From positions 1 through 23,309 of the forward strand of contig DATGKD010000102.1 in assembly GCA_035294855.1 (NCBI GenBank): a stretch of DNA of 23,309 nt. The letters are read 5' to 3'. Positions 1 through 7,068 of the stretch are shown piece after piece. A model generated the notes under the pieces. The model worked only from the letters and a program-made list of their open reading frames with translations. It searched no databases and was not told the DNA's origin. Both the position numbers and the translations under genes were made by a program. Positions within the stretch are counted from its first letter, which is position 1, and the number at the start of each line of letters is the position of its first letter. The DNA is from DATGKD01 sp035294855 (GTDB lineage: Bacteria; Actinomycetota; Acidimicrobiia; Acidimicrobiales; UBA8190).

Positions 1-1
1 G

Positions 2-103
2 GGCGCCATCGAGCGCCAGGTGCGCAGGACGATCTACCGGACGGGCAACCGCCAGATCAACCGGTTCGTGCGCGCCATCGGGCTCGGGCCCAGGCGACGC
101 TGA
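2..103 (+). CDS. C-terminal end of an unidentified protein (partial)
   Basis: An open frame enters from the left edge and ends at TGA. It encodes 33 residues, very rich in Arg and basic overall, ending IGLGPRRR. Almost every codon ends in G or C, as in the real genes of this window, and a strong terminator hairpin follows within 25 bases. Both points support a genuine gene end. Too little is visible to name a family. The basic tail could be a cytoplasmic end after a membrane segment, but that is only a guess. Confidence 0.6.
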   Translation, partial: GAIERQVRRTIYRTGNRQINRFVRAIGLGPRRR

Positions 104-125
104 CGCTCCGATTCGGCACCGCCTG

Positions 126-153
126 GTGGCCGGCCCGTTGCCGGGCCGGCCAC
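126..153. terminator. Rho-independent-like terminator between convergent genes
   Basis: A perfect 12-bp inverted repeat (126-137 with 142-153) flanks a 4-base loop, TTGC. It lies between two gene ends that face each other (103 and 167), so it can stop transcription from both sides. No T-tract follows, which is common in high-GC actinobacteria. Confidence 0.75.
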
Positions 154-166
154 GTCGGCGCCACCG

Positions 167-1294
167 TCAGGGGTGCACCACGACGTGGTTCTTCGTCTGG
201 GTGACCGACTCCGTGGCGCCGCTCGTCGCCTCGGTTGTGATCGTCGTGGAAGGCGCGGTGACATAGCCCCGGTTGGACGACACCGTCGCCGACAGGTTGT
301 TGCCCGCGAACTGCGCACTCATATCGATCGCGGCAGTGGGGTTCCCCTTCTCCGTCGCCCCACCGAGGGCGAACTTGTTGTGGTCGACACTCCCCGAGAT
401 GGACCCATTGCACGGCGTGGTCGTGCAGTTCCCGTTGTTGTAGCCCGCCTCCATGATGATGCCCCAGCCGCCGTACCCCGACAGCGAGTTGTGCGACGCC
501 GTCTGACCGGTGATCGAGCCGGCCAGGTCGGACAGGAAGAACACGCCCTCGCCCGGGTACACCGTCGCCGGCGAGGTCGAGGTGTCCGTGCCCGCGATGA
601 GGTTCGTGACCTTGTTGGACACCACGTTGGCGGTGCCGTTGTCCTCGAGGAGGGCCCCCTGGAACGTCCCGGTGATGGTGTTGTGGGAGATCGTCGTGGT
701 CGCCGCGTTCTTGAACGTGTCGATGCCGATCGGGAAGTCCGTCCCGGCGTTGGCGTCAGCGGTTCCCTCGGAGATCACGTTCTTCGTGATCGTGACCGAG
801 TCGCTGGCGGTCTGGTCGATGAGGGCGATGACTTCGGGCTCGCCGCCCGTGTAGGCGAACGGGAACGGGTTGGTGATCGTGAGGCCCTTGATGGTCACCG
901 CACCACCGGTCGTCCCGACGTAGACGACCCCGTAGAACGAGCCGCCGGGGTCGAGGCCGGACCCGTCCAGCGTGGTCTTGCTCGAGCCGGAGCCGATGAG
1001 CGACAAGGGCTTGGTGATCTGCACCGTCTGGTGGTAGGTGCCCGCGGCCACCTTGACCGTGTCACCGGCATTCGCCTGGTTGATCGCATACTCGATCGTG
1101 GCGCAGGGACTCTTCGTGCAGCTGCCGGTGTCGGTTCCCGTGGTGGCCACCTTCCGCACGGTGCCGGACGCCGCGCCCGCGCTCGAAGAGGTCACCAAAG
1201 CGACCGTCCCGACCGAGACGACGAGTGCAACCGGCCAGACGCGCCAGGGCGTCGGCCTCAACCGCCCAGCAAGCTTGGCAACGCGACTTCTCAT
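167..1294 (-). CDS. Secreted right-handed parallel beta-helix protein
   Basis: The protein has 375 residues. The start is ATG at 1294, preceded by a clear ribosome-binding site (AAGGAGG, 4 nt upstream); the frame stays open further upstream but without such a site. Residues 1-44 form a long actinobacterial signal peptide: basic RSRVAKLAGRLR, hydrophobic VALVVSVGTVALV, then a cleavage region at SAGAASG. Next comes the N-cap typical of secreted beta-helix (DUF1565/pectate-lyase-fold) proteins: CATIEYAINQAN, GDTVKVAAGTYH, then LIGSG and LDGSG turns. Degenerate Asn/Thr/Ser-rich coils follow (for example TTTISHNTITG and VTITKNVIS). No catalytic site of a known polysaccharide lyase is recognisable, so activity cannot be assigned; a surface or carbohydrate-binding role is inferred. 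It is convergent with the gene ending at 103 and divergent from the gene at 1544. Confidence 0.9.
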   Translation of the reverse strand: MRSRVAKLAGRLRPTPWRVWPVALVVSVGTVALVTSSSAGAASGTVRKVATTGTDTGSCTKSPCATIEYAINQANAGDTVKVAAGTYHQTVQITKPLSLIGSGSSKTTLDGSGLDPGGSFYGVVYVGTTGGAVTIKGLTITNPFPFAYTGGEPEVIALIDQTASDSVTITKNVISEGTADANAGTDFPIGIDTFKNAATTTISHNTITGTFQGALLEDNGTANVVSNKVTNLIAGTDTSTSPATVYPGEGVFFLSDLAGSITGQTASHNSLSGYGGWGIIMEAGYNNGNCTTTPCNGSISGSVDHNKFALGGATEKGNPTAAIDMSAQFAGNNLSATVSSNRGYVTAPSTTITTEATSGATESVTQTKNHVVVHP

Positions 1295-1543
1295 GACGCC
1301 TCCTTGGAAGATGCGCACCTCGGGTGCAAGCAAGCGATCCGTTCCGCCCACGGTTCCCTCGGCCCGACGACCGTTTACCACGGCAACTATTTGTCGTCGC
1401 TCATCAAAGCACCGAAAGACCAGCCTCCGCTCTCGTCAAACTTGGGGATTTCGTGCGCTCGGGCCGGCGAATGATCGCCCAATGTCGCCGTCCCCTCACG
1501 ACACACGGTCGGATGGGAAAGACGTGCGCGTCATGATGGTCTC
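1295..1543. other. Divergent intergenic region
   Basis: These 249 bases separate the beta-helix gene (minus) from the KARI-like gene (plus) and must hold both promoters. On the plus strand CATGAT at 1532-1537 lies six bases before the ATG at 1544, which would suit a leaderless transcript. No convincing -35 box, riboswitch or long inverted repeat was recognised. Confidence 0.4.
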
Positions 1544-2536
1544 ATGACGACCATCTATTACGAGGACGACGCCGACCTCGGAGTGCTCGACGGGCAGTCC
1601 GTGGCGGTTGTCGAATACGGCAACCAGGGCCGGTCGTGGGCCCTCAACCTCCGTGACAGCGGCTGCCGGCCGCAGGTGTGCGTACGCCGCGACGCCACTC
1701 GTGACCAGGCCGCGAGCGACGGGTTCGAGACCCACGACGTGTCCGAGGCGAGCAGCGCCGACGTCGTCTGCATCCTGGTACCCGACGACGTCATCCCCCT
1801 GCTCGACCTGCGGCCCGGCCCCGGCTCGTGCGCCATCGTGGCGAGCGGCTACACCCTGGCCTTCGACCGCCTCGATCCTCCTGGCGACGCGGGCATGGTG
1901 GCCCCGCGCATGCTCGGGCCCGAGGTGCGCCGGTGCTACGAGGAGGGCACGGGCTTCATCACGGCGGTCGGTGTGCACAAGGACGTGAGCGGCCGGGCCT
2001 TGGCGCGGGTCCTCGCCGTGGCCCGGGCCATCGGCGGGCTGCGCCAGGGCGCGATCGCGCTGACGCCGAAGCAGGAGGCCCTGCTGGACCTGGCCGTGGA
2101 GCAGGTCCTGTCCCCCGCGCTGACCGCGGTGAACACCACCTTCGTCCAGACCATGCTCGAGCGCGGCATCCCCCTCGAGGCGGTGATCACCGAGCTGGTC
2201 CTGTCCGGCGAGGTGGAGCGCACCTACCGGTTGCTGCGCGAGGTCGGGTACGCCGTGCAGTCAGAGTTCCACTCCCCGACGAGCCAGTACGGCCAGCTGA
2301 CCCGGAGGGGACGGTACGACCACCTGGACTTCGCCTCCACGATGCGCGCCCTCGCCGACGACATCGAGAGCGGGCGCTTCGCGGACGAATGGGACGGCGA
2401 GCGGGACGCGGGCTACCCCACGCTGACCGAGCTCAAGGAACAGCACGCCGGACCGGCCGTCCGGGATTTCGAAGCCGACCTCCGCCGCCGGCTCGGCCCG
2501 GGCGCGCTGGCTCGCTCCTCGAGACCGTCCGCCTAG
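1544..2536 (+). CDS. Ketol-acid reductoisomerase-like protein lacking key catalytic residues
   Basis: The 330-residue protein aligns by eye along its whole length with class I ketol-acid reductoisomerase (KARI, IlvC), the NADPH enzyme of branched-chain amino-acid synthesis. Retained are the N-terminal IYYEDDADLGVLDG, the Rossmann stretch VAVVEYGNQGRSWALNLRDSG (canonical GYGSQG altered to EYGNQG), a metal-ligand motif DLAVEQ (D182, E186; canonical DLFGEQ), and SPTSQYG (canonical SDTAEYG). Two essential residues are changed: the HGF motif reads SGY (Ser101 for the His equivalent to E. coli H132) and APKGPG reads APRMLG (Arg122 for the Lys equivalent to K155). The GxE metal region near E217 is also diverged. 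No other ilv or leu genes are nearby. It is most likely a paralogue with a different substrate or role, not the housekeeping IlvC. The ATG at 1544 has no Shine-Dalgarno sequence and may be leaderless. Confidence 0.85.
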   Translation: MTTIYYEDDADLGVLDGQSVAVVEYGNQGRSWALNLRDSGCRPQVCVRRDATRDQAASDGFETHDVSEASSADVVCILVPDDVIPLLDLRPGPGSCAIVASGYTLAFDRLDPPGDAGMVAPRMLGPEVRRCYEEGTGFITAVGVHKDVSGRALARVLAVARAIGGLRQGAIALTPKQEALLDLAVEQVLSPALTAVNTTFVQTMLERGIPLEAVITELVLSGEVERTYRLLREVGYAVQSEFHSPTSQYGQLTRRGRYDHLDFASTMRALADDIESGRFADEWDGERDAGYPTLTELKEQHAGPAVRDFEADLRRRLGPGALARSSRPSA

Positions 2537-3369
2537 GAGGCCGGCGTGGCGCAGGTGGACTGGTAGGAGCAGTCCCCGAACCCGTCGGTGTCCGAGTCGA
2601 TCCCCGAGGGGGTGGCCTCGTCCGCCGGAGCGAGCAAACCGGAAGGGTCGGGCGACAGCACGATCTCGTCGGGATGGCCCGCGCCCATGTTCTGGGTGAC
2701 ACCGTTGCGCGTGTAGGTGTTGTTCGGGTCGAAGCGCACGTTGCCCACGTGGGCGAGGACCGTCTGCGCGCCCACGGTCGGAGCCTCCAGGATCCACTCC
2801 GCCGACGAGTGCGACGAGGTGTAGGCGAGGTTCGCGATCGACCACGTCCAGTTGTCGGTGCCGCTCGACTTCATCGAGATGGTCCACACGTCGTTGGCCG
2901 TCTCGTTGATGCTGACGGTCATCGTGTCGCCCGGGGTGACCGTGCACGACGGGTCACCGGTGCAGTTGGAGATGAGCGTCTCGGACGCGGGCAGGATCTC
3001 GTACCACGCGTCGTAGGTGGCGCCACCGGCGGAGTCCTGCTCGGTGCCCGCTTGGATGAGGTCGCTCGTGCCGTCCCCGCCGATGCCCGTCCACATGGCG
3101 GAGAAGCCGGGCGCGGCCGACTGCACCGCGGGCACGACATAGGTGGAGGTAACGCCGGTGATCCCGCTCCCGGGGTTGTACGCGTAGCCGGACCAGTTGA
3201 GGCTCGACTGCTGCACCGCACCCGAGGGGAGCACGACGCGGGGCCCGGACGGGACGAACACCCCGAGGCGAGGCGTCGCGGACACCGCCGCGGTCCCTGC
3301 GCTCGCGAGCGGCACGACCACGGCCAGACCCCCGGCAGCCGACAGCACCAACCTGCGCCAATGACGCAT
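2533..3369 (-). CDS. Secreted G1-family glutamic peptidase (eqolisin-like)
   Basis: The protein has 278 residues. The ATG at 3369 follows a strong ribosome-binding site (GAGGAGGAG). Residues 1-32 are a signal peptide (RHWRR, then a hydrophobic Ala/Val/Leu core). The mature part carries G1/A4 peptidase hallmarks: NWSGYAY (58-64), STYVVPAVQ (75-83), MWTGIGGDG, LIQAGTEQD with the catalytic Gln106, YDAWYEILP (119-127), and SAEWILEAP with the catalytic Glu191. This family consists of secreted proteases active at acid pH. There is little room for the pro-segment seen in fungal members. The C-terminus (258-267) has a DxDxDGxxD calcium-binding-like loop. The stop codon shares a CTAG with the stop of the convergent KARI-like gene. 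A short hairpin can cover the ribosome-binding site. Confidence 0.9.
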   Translation of the reverse strand: MRHWRRLVLSAAGGLAVVVPLASAGTAAVSATPRLGVFVPSGPRVVLPSGAVQQSSLNWSGYAYNPGSGITGVTSTYVVPAVQSAAPGFSAMWTGIGGDGTSDLIQAGTEQDSAGGATYDAWYEILPASETLISNCTGDPSCTVTPGDTMTVSINETANDVWTISMKSSGTDNWTWSIANLAYTSSHSSAEWILEAPTVGAQTVLAHVGNVRFDPNNTYTRNGVTQNMGAGHPDEIVLSPDPSGLLAPADEATPSGIDSDTDGFGDCSYQSTCATPAS

Positions 3370-3377
3370 GCGTCTCC

Positions 3378-3405
3378 TCCTCACAACATCCGTCCCAGGT
3401 GAGGA
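3378..3405 (-). promoter_or_regulatory. Possible RBS-masking hairpin before the G1 peptidase
   Basis: On the minus-strand transcript, TCCTCAC (3405-3399) can pair with GTGAGGA (3384-3378) across a 14-base loop. The second arm contains the start of the GAGGAGGAG ribosome-binding site of the gene beginning at 3369. The stem is 7 bp and perfect, but a purine-rich RBS makes chance pairing with a nearby CCTC fairly likely. No in vivo role is shown. Confidence 0.3.
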
Positions 3406-3558
3406 CCCCGCCAACGGGCCCTTGCGGGGGCGCGGCGAACGACTGGCCCCCGAGGTCCAGTGCTCGACGCCTCCGTCGGCATGAGGAACGACCCTCCACG
3501 CGCGAACCTGCGAAAGTTGTCCCGAGGGTCGGGGTCGAGGACGGGGAGCGCAACCCAG

Positions 3559-5262
3559 GTGGACACCGTCGCCGCACTGCTCGCCGAGCGCGCCGGCGAC
3601 GAGCATGTCGGCCTCAAGGTCGAGGACCGGGCGTTCTCGTGGGCGCAGATCGTGCACGAGGGCGCATCCCGGGGCTCCCTCGCCCTCGGCGTGCGCCGCG
3701 ACGGCCCGTTCCACGTGGGGGTGCTCCTCGACAACGTCCCGGAGTACCTCTTCTGGATCGTGGGCGCGGCGCTCGCGGGTGCGGCCGTCGTGGGTGTCAA
3801 CTCGACGCGGCGGGGAGCGGAGCTCGTGCGCGACGTCCGCCACACCGATTGCCAGCTGCTCGTCACCGACCGCGCCCACCTGCCACTCCTCGACGGGCTG
3901 GACGTCGGGATCGGGCCGGGCTCTTTGTTGGTGGTCGACGAACCGGAGTACGCGGACGCGGTGGCCTCCTACGCGGGGGCGGCGATCCCCGACGTGCGCG
4001 TCGAGCCCGGCGACCGCCTGCTCCTGCTGTTCACCTCGGGATCCACGGGCGCGCCCAAGGCGGTGGTGTGCAGCCAGGGCCGCCTGGCGGGCATCGGCGG
4101 CCGCATCTCGGAGATGTTCGCGATCACCCGGGGCACCACGACCTACAGCGCCATGCCGCTGTTCCACGGCAACGCCCTCATGGCGAACTGGGCCGGCGTG
4201 CTCGCCACCGGCGCCACCTTCTCGATGCGCCCTAGGTTCTCGGCCTCGGGGTTCCTCCCCGACGTCCGGCACTTCGGCGCCAGCTTCTTCAACTACGTGG
4301 GCCGGGCGCTCGCCTACGTGCTCGCCACACCGGAGCAGCCCGACGACGCCGACAACCCGCTCGAGCTCGGCTTCGGTACCGAGGCCTCGGCGCGCGACCG
4401 GGAGGAATTCACCCGGCGATTCGCGTGCCGGCTCATCGAGAACTACGGGTCCAGCGAAGGCGCCATCGCCGTCGGGTGGTCGCCGGGTGCGCCGCCGGGA
4501 TCGCTCGGTCGTGCGCTGCACGGCGCGGACGTCGCAGTGGTGGACCCCGCCACCGGGTCAGCGTGCCCGCCGGCGGAGTTCGACGACGACGGCAGGATGA
4601 CCAATGGCGACGAGGCCATCGGCGAGCTCGTGGGCCGCAACGTCGTCGAGCGCTTCGAGGGCTACTACAACAACCCCGAGGCGGACGCCGAGCGGCTGCG
4701 CGGCGGGTGGTACTGGAGCGGGGACCTCGGCTTCCGCGACGCCGACGGATGGCTCTACTTCGCGGGGCGTTCGAGCGACTGGCTGCGCGTCGACGGCGAG
4801 AACTTCGCCGCGGCCCCGGTGGAAGCCGTCCTCGCCCGGTTCCCGGGCGTCGTCATGGTGGCCGTCTACCCCGTGGCTGACCCCCGCACGGGCGACGCGG
4901 TCATGGCGGCGCTGGAGCTGGCCCCCGGAACGTCGCTCGACGCCCGGGCGTTCGGCGAATTCCTCGTCTCGCAGCGCGACCTGGGGACGAAGTGGGCCCC
5001 GCGTTTCGTCCGGGTCGTCCCCGCCATGCCGCTCACCGCCACGAACAAGGTGCAGAAGGCGTCCCTGCGCGCCGGCGGATGGTCGGTCGAGGACCTCGTG
5101 CTGTGGCGGCCGGGGCGTGAGCTCGCCTACCGAGAGCTCACCGCCGACGACCGCCGCGAGCTCGACCGGCTGGCGGCCGAGCACGGGCGGCCGACGCAGG
5201 AGAACCAACCCAGGCTCACGGATGCACCGACGCCCGGCGCACCGGCATCTGGAGCTCGGTGA
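3559..5262 (+). CDS. FadD17-like acyl-CoA synthetase (fatty-acid--CoA ligase)
   Basis: This is an ANL-superfamily enzyme that activates a carboxylic acid (probably a fatty or steroid-side-chain-like acid) to its CoA thioester via an acyl-AMP. From the chosen start it has 567 residues. Motifs: P-loop LFTSGSTGAPKAV (157-169), MPLFHGNAL (199-207), YGSSEG (296-301), YWSGDLGFRDADGWLYFAGR (385-404) with the adenylate-binding Asp389, the hinge region DWLRVDGEN, and the C-terminal catalytic Lys in NKVQK (about 497). The sequence follows mycobacterial FadD17 closely, for example the FNYVGRALAYVLATPEQPDD stretch. The GTG at 3559 was chosen because homologues begin at VDTVAALL. In-frame starts at 3460 (GTG) and 3481 (ATG) would add up to 33 unconserved residues. 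The last 47 bases overlap the end of the convergent MerR gene. The substrate cannot be told from sequence. Confidence 0.92.
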   Translation: MDTVAALLAERAGDEHVGLKVEDRAFSWAQIVHEGASRGSLALGVRRDGPFHVGVLLDNVPEYLFWIVGAALAGAAVVGVNSTRRGAELVRDVRHTDCQLLVTDRAHLPLLDGLDVGIGPGSLLVVDEPEYADAVASYAGAAIPDVRVEPGDRLLLLFTSGSTGAPKAVVCSQGRLAGIGGRISEMFAITRGTTTYSAMPLFHGNALMANWAGVLATGATFSMRPRFSASGFLPDVRHFGASFFNYVGRALAYVLATPEQPDDADNPLELGFGTEASARDREEFTRRFACRLIENYGSSEGAIAVGWSPGAPPGSLGRALHGADVAVVDPATGSACPPAEFDDDGRMTNGDEAIGELVGRNVVERFEGYYNNPEADAERLRGGWYWSGDLGFRDADGWLYFAGRSSDWLRVDGENFAAAPVEAVLARFPGVVMVAVYPVADPRTGDAVMAALELAPGTSLDARAFGEFLVSQRDLGTKWAPRFVRVVPAMPLTATNKVQKASLRAGGWSVEDLVLWRPGRELAYRELTADDRRELDRLAAEHGRPTQENQPRLTDAPTPGAPASGAR

Positions 5263-6064
5263 CGCTGCGTTCGGGATGCTGGTCGTTCCACTCGTGGTAC
5301 AGCTCCCGGCTGCGCCCGGCGAGCTCGTAGCCGCTGTCGCAGGTCCAGCGAACGAGCGCTTCGTAGACCTGCTCGATCCCCTCCATGTCGCCGCGGTGCA
5401 CGACCGACGCCACGGTGATGCTCGGCAGCTCGACGACGCGCACGCCGTCACCGTCTGAGCCGTCGCTGCCCGGGACGTTCTGGTCGCCGACGTCGAACCC
5501 CGCATGGAGGACGACGCGGCCGTCGTCGGCGGGCTCTTCGTACCAGGCGATCATGATCCCGGGCCGGACCCCGGCTGCGCCCAGATGGCCGAGCACGAGG
5601 GGCACGAGCTGGCCGAAGACCGGTCCGAGGTTGTCGTGGCCGAACCCCGGCGCCTCGCCGACCGCTTCGGCGATCCGGACCGCTTCGGTGCTCTTGACGG
5701 CAACGTCCAGGCTGGACATGGCGACACTCCCTTCCAACGCTCGGAGGTGCGCGTCGACACGGCGCAGGCGGGCCTGGTCCTCGGCGACGTCCTGGGCGAT
5801 CTGGGCCTGGCGGAGGCGCAGCATCCCTCGCAGCTCCTCGACGGGCGGTTCGCCGTCGAGAAGCGGACGGAGCTGCTCCAAGCCGAACCCGAGAGCGCGC
5901 AAAGCCAGGAGACGGTGCAGACGACCGAGCTGTGCCACCTCGTAGAAGCGGTAGCCGGTCTTGTCGTCGACGACGGCGGGCTCGAGGAGACCGAGCTCGT
6001 CGTAATGCCGGAGCATCCGGGGCGACACCTGGCCGAGCCGGGCGAACTCTCCGATGTTCAACAT
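5216..6064 (-). CDS. MerR-family regulator with GyrI-like effector-binding domain
   Basis: The 282-residue protein starts at ATG 6064. Residues 1-72 form the MerR winged helix (LNIGEFARLGQVSPRMLRHYDELGLL, then GYRFYEVAQLGRLHRLLALRALGF), and about 75-115 the dimerising coiled coil. The C-terminal half (about 120-282) resembles the GyrI-like/AraC effector-binding fold of BmrR/BltR-type multidrug sensors (MIAWYEEPAD, VVELPSITVASVVHRGDME, WTCDSGYELAGRSRELYHEW). Such regulators bind lipophilic cations or drugs and untwist over-long promoters. Its own promoter carries exactly such an operator at 6075-6105, so autoregulation is likely. Other targets are not evident here; the adjacent MBL-fold gene and the ABC exporter are candidates only by position. 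The 3' end overlaps the acyl-CoA ligase gene by 47 bases. Confidence 0.93.
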   Translation of the reverse strand: MLNIGEFARLGQVSPRMLRHYDELGLLEPAVVDDKTGYRFYEVAQLGRLHRLLALRALGFGLEQLRPLLDGEPPVEELRGMLRLRQAQIAQDVAEDQARLRRVDAHLRALEGSVAMSSLDVAVKSTEAVRIAEAVGEAPGFGHDNLGPVFGQLVPLVLGHLGAAGVRPGIMIAWYEEPADDGRVVLHAGFDVGDQNVPGSDGSDGDGVRVVELPSITVASVVHRGDMEGIEQVYEALVRWTCDSGYELAGRSRELYHEWNDQHPERSVTELQMPVRRASVHP

Positions 6065-6074
6065 GACAGGCCCA

Positions 6075-6105
6075 GTGATGCCCCTTCACACCGTGTCAAG
6101 GTCAA
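6075..6105 (-). promoter_or_regulatory. MerR-type promoter/operator with 19-bp spacer
   Basis: Read on the minus strand, a -35 box TTGACC (6105-6100) and a -10-like box CATCAC (6080-6075) are separated by 19 bp, the over-long spacer typical of MerR-activated promoters. The spacer holds a 19-bp near-perfect palindrome at 6083-6101 (CCTTGACAC-G-GTGTGAAGG, one mismatched pair). The -10 box ends 10 bases before the merR start codon, so the transcript has almost no leader. Confidence 0.82.
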
Positions 6106-6135
6106 GCGCGCGCCGGGGTGCTCACGGCGTGGCGC

Positions 6136-6936
6136 CTAGGGCGAAGGGGGCGGCCCCATCTGCGCCACGATGGCGGCGAAGGCCACGTGGTCGGGCGGAA
6201 CGAACGGGTCGGCGTCAGGGACCGACTCCACGATCTTCAGGAATTGGTCGAGACAGCCCTTGGCCGCCGGAAGGTGCGACGACAGGACGTTGGTGGCGTC
6301 CAGCTGACGGACGCCGTCGAGCACCGCCGCGAACTTCGCGCGGTCGACGAGGTGCGTCCAGGGTGAGTCGAACGCCGTCCACGCCACCATGCCGCCCACG
6401 AGCTCGGGCTCGGCATAGTCAGCGGCGTCCTGGAGAACACCGGGGAGGATCGCGCCGAAGGTGTCCACGGGGAACAAGGTGCGCGTGCTGTCGTCGTAGA
6501 TGCCGATCGAGACCGGGTTGTCGAACACCGGAGGGCGCATGGCGTGCAACGTCCGGTCGCCCACGTCGAGCTCGTCGCCCACCTGCAGCGCGTGGACCCG
6601 GTCGAGGGGAATCGGACAGCACGTGCTCGCCCGGAGTGCCCCCAAGCCGTGCGTGGCCAGCTTCGCCTGAGGAGCGCGTGCCATGACGGCGCCCAAGCTG
6701 CCGGTGTGGTCGGAGTCGTCGTGGGTCAGCCACACCCACCGCAGCTCGGCGGGATCGATCACCGCTTCCAGCGCGGCCATGAACGGCTCGGTCTCGACCG
6801 CAAGGCCGGTGTCGATCAGCACCGGTTGCTCCGCCAAGAGGACGAATGCGTTCACCAGGATGACGCCCACCCCCGGCACCTCGAGATGCGAGGGGATGAC
6901 GTGCACGTCCGGCAGTGCCTGATACGTCGGGTCCAT
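6136..6936 (-). CDS. MBL-fold protein of flavodiiron (ODP) type
   Basis: The 266-residue protein starts at ATG 6936 with a GAAGGGGG ribosome-binding site. The metallo-beta-lactamase fold is shown by LIDTG (40-44), THDDSDHTG (71-79), LFPVDTFGA (154-162) and LSSHLPA (218-224). In classic hydrolases the motif is HxHxDH; here it is H72-x-D74-x-D76-H77, closest to the HxExDH of flavodiiron (FprA/ODP) proteins. Asp158 and His221 match their later ligands. The His expected in the tPmlHWPD segment appears replaced by Phe138 (RPPVFDN). There is no flavodoxin domain, so a separate reductase partner would be needed for oxygen or NO reduction; hydrolase activity is an alternative. It lies between the ABC exporter operon and merR on the same strand, with hairpins upstream. 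Confidence 0.85.
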   Translation of the reverse strand: MDPTYQALPDVHVIPSHLEVPGVGVILVNAFVLLAEQPVLIDTGLAVETEPFMAALEAVIDPAELRWVWLTHDDSDHTGSLGAVMARAPQAKLATHGLGALRASTCCPIPLDRVHALQVGDELDVGDRTLHAMRPPVFDNPVSIGIYDDSTRTLFPVDTFGAILPGVLQDAADYAEPELVGGMVAWTAFDSPWTHLVDRAKFAAVLDGVRQLDATNVLSSHLPAAKGCLDQFLKIVESVPDADPFVPPDHVAFAAIVAQMGPPPSP

Positions 6937-6951
6937 CTTGCGCCCCCTTCG

Positions 6952-6973
6952 GTGGCGGCTCCGCCGCCGCCAC
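6952..6973. terminator. GC-rich hairpin upstream of the MBL gene
   Basis: An 8-bp perfect inverted repeat (6952-6959 with 6966-6973) has a 6-base loop. It lies between the end of the ABC operon (7069) and the MBL gene start (6936), just beyond the stronger hairpin at 7017-7038. It may be a second terminator or part of the MBL leader. No T-tract. Confidence 0.4.
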
Positions 6974-7016
6974 GATCGCCGACTCGTCGGCCGCGAGAGT
7001 CTGGCACAACGACTGG

Positions 7017-7038
7017 TGACGCGGGCGGCCCCGCGTCA
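7017..7038 (-). terminator. Terminator of the marR-ABC operon
   Basis: A perfect 9-bp stem (7017-7025 with 7030-7038) with a 4-base loop CGGC begins about 30 bases downstream of the stop codon of the second ABC half on the minus strand. Position and stability suggest intrinsic termination. It lacks a T-tract. Confidence 0.65.
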
Positions 7039-7068
7039 GCGGGTGTGTGCCGTGACGAACGGCTGTGC

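Noticed and set aside
173..1474. 433-residue plus-strand frame opposite the first beta-helix gene
   Set aside because: Composition is that of an antisense shadow, and the minus strand has a signal peptide, beta-helix repeats and a strong ribosome-binding site.
1544..2536. Straightforward IlvC annotation
   Set aside because: Fold and cofactor motifs fit, but the catalytic His and Lys positions are substituted, so the enzyme name would be misleading.
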